Source: Marinobacterium rhizophilum
Lineage (GTDB): Bacteria > Pseudomonadota > Gammaproteobacteria > Pseudomonadales > Balneatricaceae
Assembly: GCF_024397915.1 (NCBI RefSeq)
Contig: NZ_CP073347.1
Span: 2,790,001-2,854,000 of the forward strand
Direction: 5' to 3'
DNA: 64,000 bases
Within the stretch, counting starts at the first letter, position 1. Each line of letters opens with the position of its first letter. Shown here one piece after another: positions 8,744-19,614 of this stretch. Position numbers and translations under genes: made by a program. The notes under the pieces were generated by a model. It searched no databases. It saw nothing but the letters and a program-made list of their open reading frames with translations, and had not been told where the DNA came from.

Positions 8744-9382
8744 TCAGCCGAGGAATTCTGCTCGGGTGCGGGCATTGCTTTTAAAGGTGCCGCCCAGTGC
8801 CGTGGTTTCGGTCTGGGAGTTCGCATCCATCACGCCGCGGGACTTGACGCAGTAATGTACCGCACTGATGCTGACGGCGACATTCTCAGTCCTCAGCAAC
8901 GTCTGCAGCGCCACCAGTATCTGCTGGGTCAGGCGTTCCTGCACCTGGGGGCGCTGGGCGAAAAAGCGCACGATACGGTTGATCTTGGACAGACCGATAA
9001 TGGTCTGATCCGGAATATAGGCCACCTTGGCGACACCGTCGATGGTGACGAAATGATGCTCACAGGTGCTGACCACGCTGATATCGCGCACCTTGACCAT
9101 TTCCTCCACCTGCATCTTGTTCTCGATCAGCGCCATCTTTGGAAAGCGCTCGTAATCAAGACCGGCGAAAATTTCGTTCACATACATTTTGGCAATGCGG
9201 TGCGGCGTTTCCGCCAGGCTGTCATCACTGAGATCCAGCCCCAGCGTGCCAACCACTTCGGTCATCAGGTTTTTGATGCGCTCGTACTTCTGCTCGCTGC
9301 TCATGCCATTTTCCAGCAGCGGGGTTTCCAGGCCCCGTGCGATCAGCACTTCACGAACAAGCTTCGCTTCGTTGGATATCAT
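8744..9382 (-). CDS. folE: GTP cyclohydrolase I
   Basis: A 212-residue enzyme converting GTP to dihydroneopterin triphosphate, the first step of folate and pterin synthesis. The zinc and active-site residues are visible in STCEHHF and in VHYCVKSRG near the C-terminus. Length and N-terminal helix match the E. coli-type FolE. The ATG at 9382 follows the ribosome site AGGGTGG; an in-frame start 42 bases upstream is less likely. It is read from its own promoter, since a terminator hairpin at 9587-9614 separates it from the mmsA region. Confidence 0.95.
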   Translation of the reverse strand: MISNEAKLVREVLIARGLETPLLENGMSSEQKYERIKNLMTEVVGTLGLDLSDDSLAETPHRIAKMYVNEIFAGLDYERFPKMALIENKMQVEEMVKVRDISVVSTCEHHFVTIDGVAKVAYIPDQTIIGLSKINRIVRFFAQRPQVQERLTQQILVALQTLLRTENVAVSISAVHYCVKSRGVMDANSQTETTALGGTFKSNARTRAEFLG

Positions 9383-9586
9383 TTTTCCACCCTGGGTTCG
9401 ACAAGAATACGGCAGCGCCTGCATTCGGCTTGCCGTACTTTTTGCAACTTTTATTAGACAGAGCAGGTTTCACAAGGCGCCCGTTCTGATTCCGTTTCAG
9501 AACCGCAAAAAGATTCTGTCAAGCATTCGTAAATTAGTAACGGGATATTAACAATCAGCAGGCCAACTGAATACTCTATATGAGAA

Positions 9587-9614
9587 AACCGGATCAGATT
9601 GCTCTGATCCGGTT
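9587..9614 (-). terminator. Rho-independent terminator downstream of the mmsA tail array
   Basis: A perfect 12-base-pair stem (AACCGGATCAGA / TCTGATCCGGTT) with a TTGC loop. Read on the minus strand it is followed by TTTTC. It would end transcripts of the aminotransferase-mmsA operon after they pass through the whole repeat array, so the array forms part of the mRNA 3' region. Confidence 0.75.
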
Positions 9615-9736
9615 ACTGTCCGTTGTATCAAATGTTTGACAGCCAGGCCACACCGGGTGGGTCACGGTACCTGCAGCCGCAGTGCCAGCCTCGAACTGTC
9701 ACGCTAAATTGCGGGAATCATCGTGCTACACCATGG

Positions 9737-10319
9737 GCCGATACCCGGACGAAAACTGGACGCTACACCGCCCTCGGCAACGGCCAGCGTGTGGCGCATG
9801 GCGTAAAGAGGATCGTCTTGCGCCTGGTGTAGAAACGCACCGCATCGGGACCATAAGCATGCAGGTCACCGAACAGGGAGCGTTTCCAGCCACCGAAGCT
9901 GTCAGTTGGAAAGCGCCACCGGCGGCAGCGCCATCCATGTCACATCAGGACGGGAAGGCGAACTGCGCACCTTCGCGCACACCGGCGCTCGGCCAGCGTG
10001 TGGCGTAAAGAGGATCGTCTTGCGCCTGGTGTAGAAACGCACCGCATCGGGACCCAAGCTTCATACTCAGATCGCCAAACAGCGGGCGCTTCCAGTTTCA
10101 CATCAAGACGGAAACGCGAACTGCGCGCCTTCTCGCACACCGGCGGACGGCCAGCGTGTGGCGTAAAGAGGGTCGTCTTGCGCCTGGTGTAGAAACGCAC
10201 CGCATCGGGACCGCACCTGGCCATGACAGAGCCATGCAGGTCCCCAAACAGGGAGCGTTTCCAGCCACCGAAGCTGCCAGTTGGAAAGCGCCACCGGCGG
10301 CAGCGCCATCCATGTCACA
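9737..10319 (-). repeat. Array of partial copies of the mmsA 3' end
   Basis: Three partial copies of roughly the last 46 codons of mmsA lie directly after the gene on the same strand: about 9737-9900 (degenerate at its outer end), 9945-10096 and 10103-10271. The core segment beginning ATCGTCTTGCGCCTGGTG occurs at 9812, 10014, 10172 and, in the real gene, 10381. Copies are joined by linkers containing CACCGGCGGCAGCGCCATCC. Relative to the real gene the copies carry an 8-base length change near the KT-ITQRW codons. Copy 2 encodes a variant end, WKRPLFGDLSMKLG, instead of WKRSLFGDLHAYG. Confidence 0.9.
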
Positions 10320-11810
<1,491 letters not shown>

Positions 11811-11848
11811 GGGCTTGCCTCTTGAATGTTTGATGGGGTCGCAGTCGG

Positions 11849-13192
11849 TCAGTCGAGCTCGGCGATAGCATCGCCCAGGGCGTTAATTACACGGTCGATT
11901 TCATCGCGTTCGACGATAAAGGGCATGCCTAGCTGAAGGGTGTCACCGCCGTAGCGCACATAGAAACCCTTTTCCCAGCACTTCATGGCGATCTCCCAGG
12001 GCCGCTTCGCGGGTTCACCCGGGTGGGCTTCAATCTGCAGCGCACCGGCCAGGCCGTAGTTGCGAATGTCACTGATGTAACGCGTACCCTTGAGGCTGTG
12101 CAGCGCGTTCTCGAAGATCGGGCTCATTTCCTTCACCCGGTCGATCAGATTATCGTTCTGCAGCACGTCCAGCGATGCCAGTGCCGCGGCACAGGCCACC
12201 GGATGGCCGGAGTAGGTGTAGCCGTGGGGCAGCTCCATCATGTACTCGGGCCCGCCCTGCTCCATGAAGGTCTGGTAGATCTCGGTCTTGGCGATCACCG
12301 CGCCCATGGGCACGGCACCGTTGGTCAGCTGCTTGGCGACGTTCATCATGTCCGGCACCACACCAAATTCCTCGGCGCCGGTCATGGAGCCCATGCGGCC
12401 GAAGCCGGTAATGACTTCATCGAAGATCAGCAGGATGTCGTGCTGATCGCAGATTTCCCGCAGCCGTTTCAGGTAACCCACCGGCGGCGGCAGCACGCCG
12501 GCGGAACCGGCCATGGGCTCGACGATAACGGCGGCGATATTGGAGGCATCGTGCAGCGCGATCAGCTCAAGCAGCTCATCGGCGCGCTCGGCGCCTTTTT
12601 CCGGCATGCCACGGCTGAACAGGTTCTCCTTGAGCAGGGTATGGGGCAGGTGATCGGCATCCACACCCTGGCCGTACAGGGCCCGGTTGGCACCGATGCC
12701 GCCAAGACTGAAACCGCCAAAGTTGACCCCGTGATAACCCTTGGCACGGCCAATCAGCTTGGTCTTGCTGGGCTTGCCCTTCTTGCGCCAGTAAGCCCTG
12801 GCGATCTTCAGCGAGGTATCGGCGCTCTCGGAACCTGAGCCGGTAAAGAAGACATGATCCAGCCCCGCAGGTGTCAGCTCGCGAATACGGTGTGCCAGCT
12901 CAAATGCCTTGGGATGGCCATATTGAAAGGCCGGGGCGTAATCGAGTTCACGCAGCTGCCTGGATACCGCCTCGGCAATCTCGGGCCTGTTGTGGCCTGC
13001 ACCACAGGTCCAGAGACCCGACAGGCCATCAAAGATGCGACGGCCATCGGCGGTCTTGTAGTAGGCCCCCTCGGCGCCGACGATAATCCGCGGGTCAGCC
13101 TTGAACTGCCGGTTGGCCGTGTACGGCATCCAGAAGGCATCCAGCTGTTCGGCGCTCAGGCCCGCGGTATTTTGATGCTGCGATTCAGACAT
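11849..13192 (-). CDS. omega-amino acid (beta-alanine):pyruvate aminotransferase
   Basis: A 447-residue class III PLP aminotransferase. It has the TGSGSESADTSLKIAR phosphate-binding region, the IFDEVITGFGR motif with the PLP-contacting Asp, and the Schiff-base Lys in MNVAKQLTNG. Similarity is closest to beta-alanine or omega-amino-acid:pyruvate transaminases, and pairing with mmsA supports beta-alanine as a substrate, giving malonate semialdehyde. The ATG at 13192 has the ribosome site AAGGGG; an earlier in-frame ATG lacks one. It is divergent from a LysR gene, its likely regulator. Confidence 0.88.
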   Translation of the reverse strand: MSESQHQNTAGLSAEQLDAFWMPYTANRQFKADPRIIVGAEGAYYKTADGRRIFDGLSGLWTCGAGHNRPEIAEAVSRQLRELDYAPAFQYGHPKAFELAHRIRELTPAGLDHVFFTGSGSESADTSLKIARAYWRKKGKPSKTKLIGRAKGYHGVNFGGFSLGGIGANRALYGQGVDADHLPHTLLKENLFSRGMPEKGAERADELLELIALHDASNIAAVIVEPMAGSAGVLPPPVGYLKRLREICDQHDILLIFDEVITGFGRMGSMTGAEEFGVVPDMMNVAKQLTNGAVPMGAVIAKTEIYQTFMEQGGPEYMMELPHGYTYSGHPVACAAALASLDVLQNDNLIDRVKEMSPIFENALHSLKGTRYISDIRNYGLAGALQIEAHPGEPAKRPWEIAMKCWEKGFYVRYGGDTLQLGMPFIVERDEIDRVINALGDAIAELD

Positions 13193-13366
13193 GACATACC
13201 CCTTGTTATTCGATTGGCGAGGTTGGTGACTTGGCATGAATCGAGTGTGCCCAAGGGCTACTGTAAATTAAACGCAAACATATTAATCTTTAGACAAGTA
13301 ATTACTTACCTAATAGCCGTCGTTGATTTATCCTGTCTGCTGCACCGGATATCGAGGATTGGCACC

Positions 13367-14308
13367 ATGAAAGCCCGCAAGCCCGTACTGCCCGGCCAGC
13401 TGAGCGATACCGATCTGCGCCTCTTGCGGATCTACCGCAAGGTGGTGGAATGCGGCGGTTTTTCCGCCGCCGAGGTGGAGCTGAATATCAGCCGGGCCGC
13501 CATCAGCATCGCCATGAACGACCTTGAAAGCCGCCTGGCGCTGCGGCTGTGCCAGCGCGGGCGCAGCGGCTTTTCCCTCTCGACCGAGGGCAGCGAAGTC
13601 TACGAGGCCACGCTGCAGCTGCTGGCGGCGATTGAAGGTTTTCGTACCCGGGTCAACGGCCTGCACGCCCAACTCAAGGGGGAGCTGAACATCGGCATTA
13701 CCGACAACCTGGTCACCATGCCGCAGATGCATATCACCAATGCGCTCAATGCCCTGAAACAACGCGGCGACATCCGCATCAATATCCGCATGATTCCGCC
13801 CACCGAGATCGAGCTCGGCGTACTCGACGGGCGCCTGCACACCGGCGTCATCCCGGCGCTGAAAACACTGCCGGGGCTGCATTACCGCCTGCTCTACGAA
13901 GAGGAATCCCTGCTCTACTGCAGCCACCAGCACAAGCTGTTCGAGGCCGCCGCTGCCGACGCAGTCTCGACTGAACAGCTCGCGGCCTGCGATGCCGTGC
14001 TTCCCGCCTATGCGCAAACGCCACAGGTAAAGAGCCTGCATGAACCGCTCAAGGCTGCGGCGTCCGCCACGGACCGCGAAGGCATCGCCTTTCTGATACT
14101 CACCGGGCAATACATCGGCTTCCTGCCAACCCACTACGCCGAGCGCTGGATACGCGAAGGCCTGATGCGGGCACTAAACCCGACGCAATACCGCTATATC
14201 ACCCAGTACAGCGCCATTACCCGCAAGGGCGCACCCTCCAACCTGGTACTGGAAAGCTACCTCGAAGAACTGGATCAGCTGATACAGCAAGAGGCCCGCC
14301 AGGCCTGA
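13367..14308 (+). CDS. LysR family transcriptional regulator
   Basis: A 313-residue LysR-type protein. The N-terminal helix-turn-helix (about residues 15-75, GGFSAAEVELNISRAAISIAM) is followed by a periplasmic-binding-like effector domain. The frame is open far upstream, but the ATG at 13367 has a GAGG ribosome site 8 bases away and gives the standard LysR length. It is divergent from the aminotransferase-mmsA operon across 174 bases, so it most likely controls beta-alanine catabolism. Its effector is not deducible. Confidence 0.88.
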   Translation: MKARKPVLPGQLSDTDLRLLRIYRKVVECGGFSAAEVELNISRAAISIAMNDLESRLALRLCQRGRSGFSLSTEGSEVYEATLQLLAAIEGFRTRVNGLHAQLKGELNIGITDNLVTMPQMHITNALNALKQRGDIRINIRMIPPTEIELGVLDGRLHTGVIPALKTLPGLHYRLLYEEESLLYCSHQHKLFEAAAADAVSTEQLAACDAVLPAYAQTPQVKSLHEPLKAAASATDREGIAFLILTGQYIGFLPTHYAERWIREGLMRALNPTQYRYITQYSAITRKGAPSNLVLESYLEELDQLIQQEARQA

Positions 14309-14332
14309 ACCCCGACCATAACGAGACCTCGG

Positions 14333-15493
14333 TTACTGAGCCGCCCGACCGAAAAAGAACGGCCGCAGCCGTGCCCCCAGCCACACGCCCGGCAGCACCG
14401 CCACAAACCAGAGCCAGCCATGCAGGCTGGTGGAGGCGATGCCGGACACCAAAGCGCCGATGGTGCAGCCAAAAGCGATACGCGCGCCGTACCCCATCAG
14501 CAGGCCACCGAGGATGGCGGCGATCACCGCACCGGGGCGCAGATCCCAGCGCAACGCCCAGCGCCCTGCCGCCAGTGCCGCCCCACAGGCACCGAGCACC
14601 AGGCCGATATCCATCAGGGAAGTGACGTCCTGCAACAGGTCATTCGCCAGGGCGGCGGACTGAAACGGCGCCTGCCAGAAGGGTGCGCCGGCTGGACTCC
14701 AGCCCAGCAGCGTCGCTACCTTTGCGCCCAAAAGCGCATAGGCCCAGGTAATGCTCCAGGGGTGCCCGGCCAGCGCCAGGGTCGCCATGTTCAGTAACGC
14801 CAGCGCAAGAGCCCCGAACCATAGCGGCCAGACCGCACGGGAATCCTGGGCCACGGCCGGGCGCAGACCCGCCAGCCACCAGAGCGTGGCCAGCAGCACC
14901 AGCTGCAGCAGTGCCGCCGGCCACCAGCCCAATACCTGCCCCAACAGCACGGTATCCATGCTCGGCAAGCTCTGCCACCAGCCCATTTGCAGGCTCGCGC
15001 CAAAGGATCCGGCACAGAAAGCGACGATCACCAGCAACATGCGACCGTTGCCGCCGCCCAGGCTATAAAGGGTTCCGGAACCGCAGCCACCACCCAGCTG
15101 CATGCCCACACCAAACAGCAAGGCCCCCACCACGACCTGCACCCCAACCGGCGCAGCCGCAGGCCCTAGCGCCTGACCGAAGACTTCGCCCATGTAGAGC
15201 AAAGGTGCGAATAGCAGCGTCGTGGCACCGATCAGCACAAGGGGCGCACGCAGCGCCCGGGTATCGAAGCTCAGAACCAGGCGGCGCAGGCAGGTAGTGA
15301 AACCTATCTCGGTCAGCACCAGCACGGCCCCCATCAGCAGGCTAGCGCCAAACAGGGCAAAGTGTCGTAACCCACTTCCATTCAGGGTACTGAAACCCAG
15401 CAGGCAGACCAGCACCAGCCAACCGCTGCCCCAGCACAGGCGGCGAAGCGGGGTCGGTAATGCGCGGGCTTGCTGTCTATTTTGCGGTGGCAT
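14333..15493 (-). CDS. YeeE/YedE family transporter (thiosulfate/sulfur uptake type)
   Basis: A polytopic membrane protein of about 386 residues with two sulfur-transport repeats. Each repeat carries its conserved Cys: GGGCGSGTLYSLGGG in the first and FGCTIGALVSG in the second. In the YeeE/TsuA family these Cys line the thiosulfate path. The ATG at 15493 overlaps the end of the DUF302 gene by 17 bases; ATGs at 15517 and 15520 with a weak GGGAG site are alternatives, so the start is uncertain. Coupled with a secreted DUF302 protein, it probably handles a reduced sulfur species. Confidence 0.82.
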   Translation of the reverse strand: MPPQNRQQARALPTPLRRLCWGSGWLVLVCLLGFSTLNGSGLRHFALFGASLLMGAVLVLTEIGFTTCLRRLVLSFDTRALRAPLVLIGATTLLFAPLLYMGEVFGQALGPAAAPVGVQVVVGALLFGVGMQLGGGCGSGTLYSLGGGNGRMLLVIVAFCAGSFGASLQMGWWQSLPSMDTVLLGQVLGWWPAALLQLVLLATLWWLAGLRPAVAQDSRAVWPLWFGALALALLNMATLALAGHPWSITWAYALLGAKVATLLGWSPAGAPFWQAPFQSAALANDLLQDVTSLMDIGLVLGACGAALAAGRWALRWDLRPGAVIAAILGGLLMGYGARIAFGCTIGALVSGIASTSLHGWLWFVAVLPGVWLGARLRPFFFGRAAQ

Positions 15494-15968
15494 CGCGGGC
15501 GATGGCAGCAAAGACATCATCCAGCTCCCGCGCCATTTCATCCAGTTCAGCACTGGCATACGGAGCAAAAGTACTGCTCGGGGTCGCCCAGCTCAGGCTT
15601 GTGCTGCCATCGGCGTTTTCAACCAGGTAGAAACGCAGTGGCGCCTCGATACCGGACGCAACGCTGGCATCCAGCATGCGCACGGCGTAATCATTGCGAT
15701 AGACGCCCACCACCAGATTGCCAGGAATGCTGACGCCGCGCGACGCCGCGCCCTTGCTGGCGCTGGCTTGGGTCACCACCACCATCTTGTTCGCCGCAAC
15801 AGCGGCTTGCAGCCGCTCAGCCAGCTGCGCAAAGCTCTGTGTGCTGTCGATACGGCGCACCTCGTCGGCGGCCTGGGCCTGCAGTGATGGCAGGCTGAAT
15901 ATAACGGTGGCTGCGGCCAAGCGCAGGCTGCGTTGCAGGTTAATCAGGGAAAAAAACTTCCGGGTCAT
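15477..15968 (-). CDS. Secreted DUF302 domain protein
   Basis: A 163-residue protein with a signal peptide (basic start, hydrophobic core, probable cleavage after LQAQA) and a DUF302 domain across most of the mature part. DUF302 proteins are small periplasmic or cytoplasmic proteins of uncertain role, often next to sulfur or c-type cytochrome genes. Its end overlaps the YeeE/YedE gene start, so the two are co-translated. Function is not assigned beyond a likely accessory role in sulfur handling. Confidence 0.75.
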   Translation of the reverse strand: MTRKFFSLINLQRSLRLAAATVIFSLPSLQAQAADEVRRIDSTQSFAQLAERLQAAVAANKMVVVTQASASKGAASRGVSIPGNLVVGVYRNDYAVRMLDASVASGIEAPLRFYLVENADGSTSLSWATPSSTFAPYASAELDEMARELDDVFAAIARDATAK

Positions 15969-16097
15969 CAGACTGTCTCCATTGTCTTAAGGGGCATCGA
16001 CCGTACATAGCTCCGTACAATCATCGACCAAAGCCATGAAAAAGCACGGCTGGTGCGCTCACACTGTAGGAGACAAAGCTGAGCCAGAACTGAAAAA

Positions 16098-16118
16098 GCC
16101 CAGGCAAACTGCCTGGGC
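16098..16118 (-). terminator. Rho-independent terminator after the porin gene
   Basis: A nine-base-pair stem GCCCAGGCA / TGCCTGGGC with a three-base loop, followed on the minus strand by TTTTTC. It lies 30 bases after the porin stop codon. Confidence 0.88.
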
Positions 16119-16148
16119 AAGGACATCAAAGGGAAAATCGTTCCAAGC

Positions 16149-17186
16149 CTAGAATCGAATATTCAAACCGACCGCCAGATTGTCATTGTCCGATTCATCA
16201 TAGGCGCCGACCTCTGCCCAGAAGTCCAGATGCTGATCATGGGTGTACCTGACCTGAGCCAGCACCGCGCGGTCTTCCATCAAGGCACCGGAGGTCGCCT
16301 CCTCACGTTCCTGGTACGACAGTGAATAAGCCAGCTTGTCCTGTATATAGGTGCCGGTGACGCCGAAAACATCGAAATCCGCACCCGTGGCCCCCAGATC
16401 CCGGTTCATCTCGTAAACGGCCGCCAGGCGGAACTGGTCCCAGTTATAGTGCGATGCCAGCACCCAGCGCTCACGGTCCGACTCACCCGAACTGACACCC
16501 ACCAGTTCCTTGTCGTAGACAGACAGGTTTAAACCCAGCATAAAATTATCGGTTTTGTAGACACCATGAACGATCTTCAGATCGTCATCGGTAGCGCTGC
16601 CGTTGTCGATACTGGCCAGCACAAACTTGGCGTAAAAATTGTTCCACACCGGTGTCTTGTACACCAATCCATCCTTGCTCCATTTGGTCTGCGTCCACAT
16701 GCGGGCACCGTTGGGCACAGCGCTGGGTGTGCTGTCCTGGGTGTTCACCTCAAACAGATCCACCGCCGAATAGAACTCCTCATAGACGCCGGACATGGCA
16801 TCACCAAAAGCAAACAGACCGTAATCGGTAATGAATGCGGCACCGGCATAGCGAATGAAAATATCGTCGTCATCGCCCTTGAGCCGGTTCAGCGCACCGT
16901 AATAGATGCTTTGGGTGCCATCCGCTTCCGCCAGCGGTGCAAAGTCGGCTTCCAGCCGATAGGCCAGCTTCACGCTATCGGACAACAGGTAAAGCCCCCG
17001 CGCACCCAGGATCGCCTTGGACAGATAGGCCGTGGTGTCCACCGAGTCACCCAGAAAATTGGTATCGCTGAAGTGAGCCACACGGCCGCTGAGCTGGCCA
17101 TAGATTGTGGGTGTTGCCGGCTCGGCGGCTACCGTGGCGGACGTTGCTGCACAGAGCAGTGCAAGACCCAGAGAGGAGACTTTCAT
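16149..17186 (-). CDS. Outer-membrane porin-like beta-barrel protein
   Basis: A 345-residue protein with a signal peptide (cleavage probably after TVAA) and alternating beta-strand sequence to a C-terminal Phe (LNIRF), the outer-membrane assembly signal. The opening TIYGQLSGRVA resembles gram-negative general porins. It is probably a 16-strand diffusion porin. It stands alone with its own terminator, and a 570-base AT-rich region upstream contains inverted repeats. The substrate preference is unknown; proximity to the ABC importer may mean it serves the same compound. Confidence 0.82.
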   Translation of the reverse strand: MKVSSLGLALLCAATSATVAAEPATPTIYGQLSGRVAHFSDTNFLGDSVDTTAYLSKAILGARGLYLLSDSVKLAYRLEADFAPLAEADGTQSIYYGALNRLKGDDDDIFIRYAGAAFITDYGLFAFGDAMSGVYEEFYSAVDLFEVNTQDSTPSAVPNGARMWTQTKWSKDGLVYKTPVWNNFYAKFVLASIDNGSATDDDLKIVHGVYKTDNFMLGLNLSVYDKELVGVSSGESDRERWVLASHYNWDQFRLAAVYEMNRDLGATGADFDVFGVTGTYIQDKLAYSLSYQEREEATSGALMEDRAVLAQVRYTHDQHLDFWAEVGAYDESDNDNLAVGLNIRF

Positions 17187-17760
17187 TCGTAAAACCTCTG
17201 CCTATTATTCTTTGATTTAAATGTGAAACATTTATTTGCAGGCGAAAACACTAGAGATCCATGACAGTAATGTCAAAAATATTTCACATATAAAACAACA
17301 CTTCCTGTTTTTTCCGAGCTAAAACCGACACGAAACTGAAAATTCGCAACTGCCTGTCGCCATCCCACGCCAAAGACCCGGGAGGCAGAACATCACTCAA
17401 ATAAACATAAATAACTGTTTATAAAGATATTAATAATTATCGAAAGATACCTTCGTCAAGCCTTGAGCGACCCCCGCCCTGCGCCTGCGGATCAAAGGCT
17501 TGCATCCTGAGGCCAAAGATGGCTATTCTTATGTGAACCAATGATTCAAATATGAACATACAGAGATCTACTGGCATGCCCCGCGGTTGCGGCTGCGGGT
17601 ACCCGCAAAGGCAGCAAGATCCGGCAAGAGGCTCTGGTCTGGCTCGCAGACTGAACTGACGGAACAGTAGATGGCCAAGCCCTAAAGGCTGCCAGGGCCA
17701 TCAGCCCCTATAGAGCGCCCCCGCACACTAACAATTAAACGACGGGTCAAGTGGTACAAA
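17187..17760. promoter_or_regulatory. Divergent porin/ABC intergenic region with inverted repeats
   Basis: No gene is supported in this AT-rich stretch. Near the porin start there is a widely spaced inverted repeat, ATGTGAAA (17221-17228) and TTTCACAT (17282-17289), and between them a compact palindrome TGACA-GTAA-TGTCA (17262-17275). These are candidate operator sites for porin control. Further on, 17400-17450 is AT-rich (AATAACTGTTTATAAAGATA) and could hold the ABC operon promoter. No strong ribosome site precedes the ATP-binding gene. Confidence 0.5.
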
Positions 17761-18552
17761 ATGATGAATAGCCTGACAACTGCACTGGAATTTCGAGGCG
17801 TCACCAAGGGCTTCAACCTGCCCAATTCGGCCGACACCCAGGTCGCCATCAATGATGTGAATTTCAATATCAGGCCCGGGGAGTTTGTCGCCATTGTCGG
17901 CCCCTCGGGCTGCGGCAAAAGCACCATACTGAACATGACTGCGGGCCTCTATCAGCCCAGCAGCGGCGAGGTCTATGTCAGCGGAGAGCAGGTTACCAGC
18001 CCCAATTCCCATGTCGGCTTCATGCTGCAAAAAGACCTGCTGCTGCCCTGGCGCACCATCGTCGGCAACGTGGAGTTTGGCCTCGAGGCCCGCGGCCTTG
18101 GCAAGGCCGAGCGGCGAGAGACAGCCCTGCGGGAACTCAAGCGCTGCCAGCTTGAGGGCTTTGCCAATCATTTCCCCTATCAGCTGTCCGGTGGCATGCG
18201 CCAGCGGGCCGCCCTGGCCCGAACCCTGGCGATCAATCCCGCCATCGTCTTGCTGGATGAACCCTTCTCGGCGCTGGACGCCCAGACCAAACTGCTGCTG
18301 CAACAGAGCTTTGGCGAGACCATCCAGAGCGCCGGCATTACCACCCTGCTGATCACCCACGACCTGTCGGAGGCGGTGTTCATGGCCGATCGCATCCTGG
18401 TGCTGAGCGAACGCCCGGCCACCGTCATCGAGGAGGTGATTGTCGAGTTGCCCGATCGCGGCAACCTGCTGGAAAGACGCAAGGCGCCGAGGGCGGCCGA
18501 GTACATCAGCCACCTGTTTGATCTGCTGAAGCTCGAAAGCCGTGCCCTTTAG
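17761..18552 (+). CDS. ABC transporter ATP-binding protein (nitrate/sulfonate/taurine type)
   Basis: A 263-residue ATPase that energises import. Walker A is GPSGCGKST, the signature is LSGGMRQR, Walker B is IVLLDEPFSALD, and the switch His is in LLITHDLSEAV. Its relatives are SsuB, TauB and ThiZ. It is the first gene of a three-gene operon with a binding protein and a permease. Two adjacent ATG codons (17761 and 17764) are both possible starts, and no strong ribosome site is seen. Confidence 0.9.
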   Translation: MMNSLTTALEFRGVTKGFNLPNSADTQVAINDVNFNIRPGEFVAIVGPSGCGKSTILNMTAGLYQPSSGEVYVSGEQVTSPNSHVGFMLQKDLLLPWRTIVGNVEFGLEARGLGKAERRETALRELKRCQLEGFANHFPYQLSGGMRQRAALARTLAINPAIVLLDEPFSALDAQTKLLLQQSFGETIQSAGITTLLITHDLSEAVFMADRILVLSERPATVIEEVIVELPDRGNLLERRKAPRAAEYISHLFDLLKLESRAL

Positions 18553-18618
18553 TAAAAACGGCTCCTGCATTTTCTGCATACAGGCCTTCCATGGCCTTAA
18601 CAATAAAAAGGTAATCCC

Positions 18619-19596
18619 ATGATCAAGACACTGAAAACAGCCGCCATCGTCATTGCCGCCACACTGGCCATGCAATCCGCTAATGCGGCCGAAAAAATGA
18701 CCTACCTGTTTCCGGCGCCCGATACCCTGCCGGCCTTCGCCCCCTTTCAGATAGCCAAGCACAAGGGCTATTACGCCGACGAAGGGCTGGATGTGCGCTT
18801 TCAGATCGGCAAGGGTGGCGCCGATGTTGCCAAACAGGTTGCCGTGGGCAACGCCGACATGGGCGGTGGCATCGGTGATACTCCCATCGTGACCCGGGCC
18901 AATGGCCTGAAGGTGAAAGGGGTTGCACTGCTCGGTGGCCAGGCCCTGACCCAGATCGCGGTACGCCGTGATGCCGGCATTGAAACGGCGGCGGACCTTC
19001 GCGACAGGGCCATCGGCGTGCTGTCGTTCAAGGACACCACCTACTACAACCTGCTGGCGGTACTGGCCAGCGCCGGCCTCTCCAAGAATGATGCCTCGGT
19101 GCAGGCACTGGGGCCGGGCGGCATTATCAAACTGATGATCTCCGGCGATATCCAGGCCATGTCCGGGGTACCCGAGTGGGTGGCCGCGGTGCAGGCGGCG
19201 GGCATCGAGGTGGATGTGTGGAACATCAACGATATCTTCCCCGCCATCGCCCAGGCCATGTTCGCCTCCGACGCGACCATCGCCCGGCGGCCCGAGGCCG
19301 TGCAGGGCTTCGTCAATGCCACCCTCAAGGCCGTGCGGGAAATCCAGGCCAGCCCGGCACAGGCCGCCAGCGACTATATCGCCGCGGTGCCCAGCCACCA
19401 GGGCAAGGAAGCCCAGATCACCGACATACTGACTCGCTATACCCAGCTGGTGTACCCCACCCAGGCGCCGCTGCAACTGGGGCAGTTTGACGAAGCGCGG
19501 CTCAAGACCGTGCAGGATTTTTACCTGCACAACGATATCGTACGCACCGCCGTGCCCATTGCGGACACCTTCACCAATCAGTTCGTGTCGAACTAA
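18619..19596 (+). CDS. ABC transporter substrate-binding protein (NMT1/SsuA-like)
   Basis: A 325-residue periplasmic protein with a signal peptide (cleavage probably after QSANA) and the NMT1/THI5-like fold. The opening pattern FAPFQIAKHKGYYADEGLDV is typical of proteins binding sulfonates, thiamine precursors or aromatic carboxylates. The ligand cannot be read directly. The adjacent NicC-like and MocA-like genes make a pyridine carboxylate such as nicotinate a candidate, though this is inference only. It is 66 bases after the ATPase gene. Confidence 0.88.
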   Translation: MIKTLKTAAIVIAATLAMQSANAAEKMTYLFPAPDTLPAFAPFQIAKHKGYYADEGLDVRFQIGKGGADVAKQVAVGNADMGGGIGDTPIVTRANGLKVKGVALLGGQALTQIAVRRDAGIETAADLRDRAIGVLSFKDTTYYNLLAVLASAGLSKNDASVQALGPGGIIKLMISGDIQAMSGVPEWVAAVQAAGIEVDVWNINDIFPAIAQAMFASDATIARRPEAVQGFVNATLKAVREIQASPAQAASDYIAAVPSHQGKEAQITDILTRYTQLVYPTQAPLQLGQFDEARLKTVQDFYLHNDIVRTAVPIADTFTNQFVSN

Positions 19597-19614
19597 GGCA
19601 GAGGTCCAGACACC

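Noticed and set aside
13367..14308. Longer LysR protein starting at 12854
   Set aside because: The upstream part is antisense to the aminotransferase gene; the ATG at 13367 has a ribosome site and begins the helix-turn-helix domain correctly.
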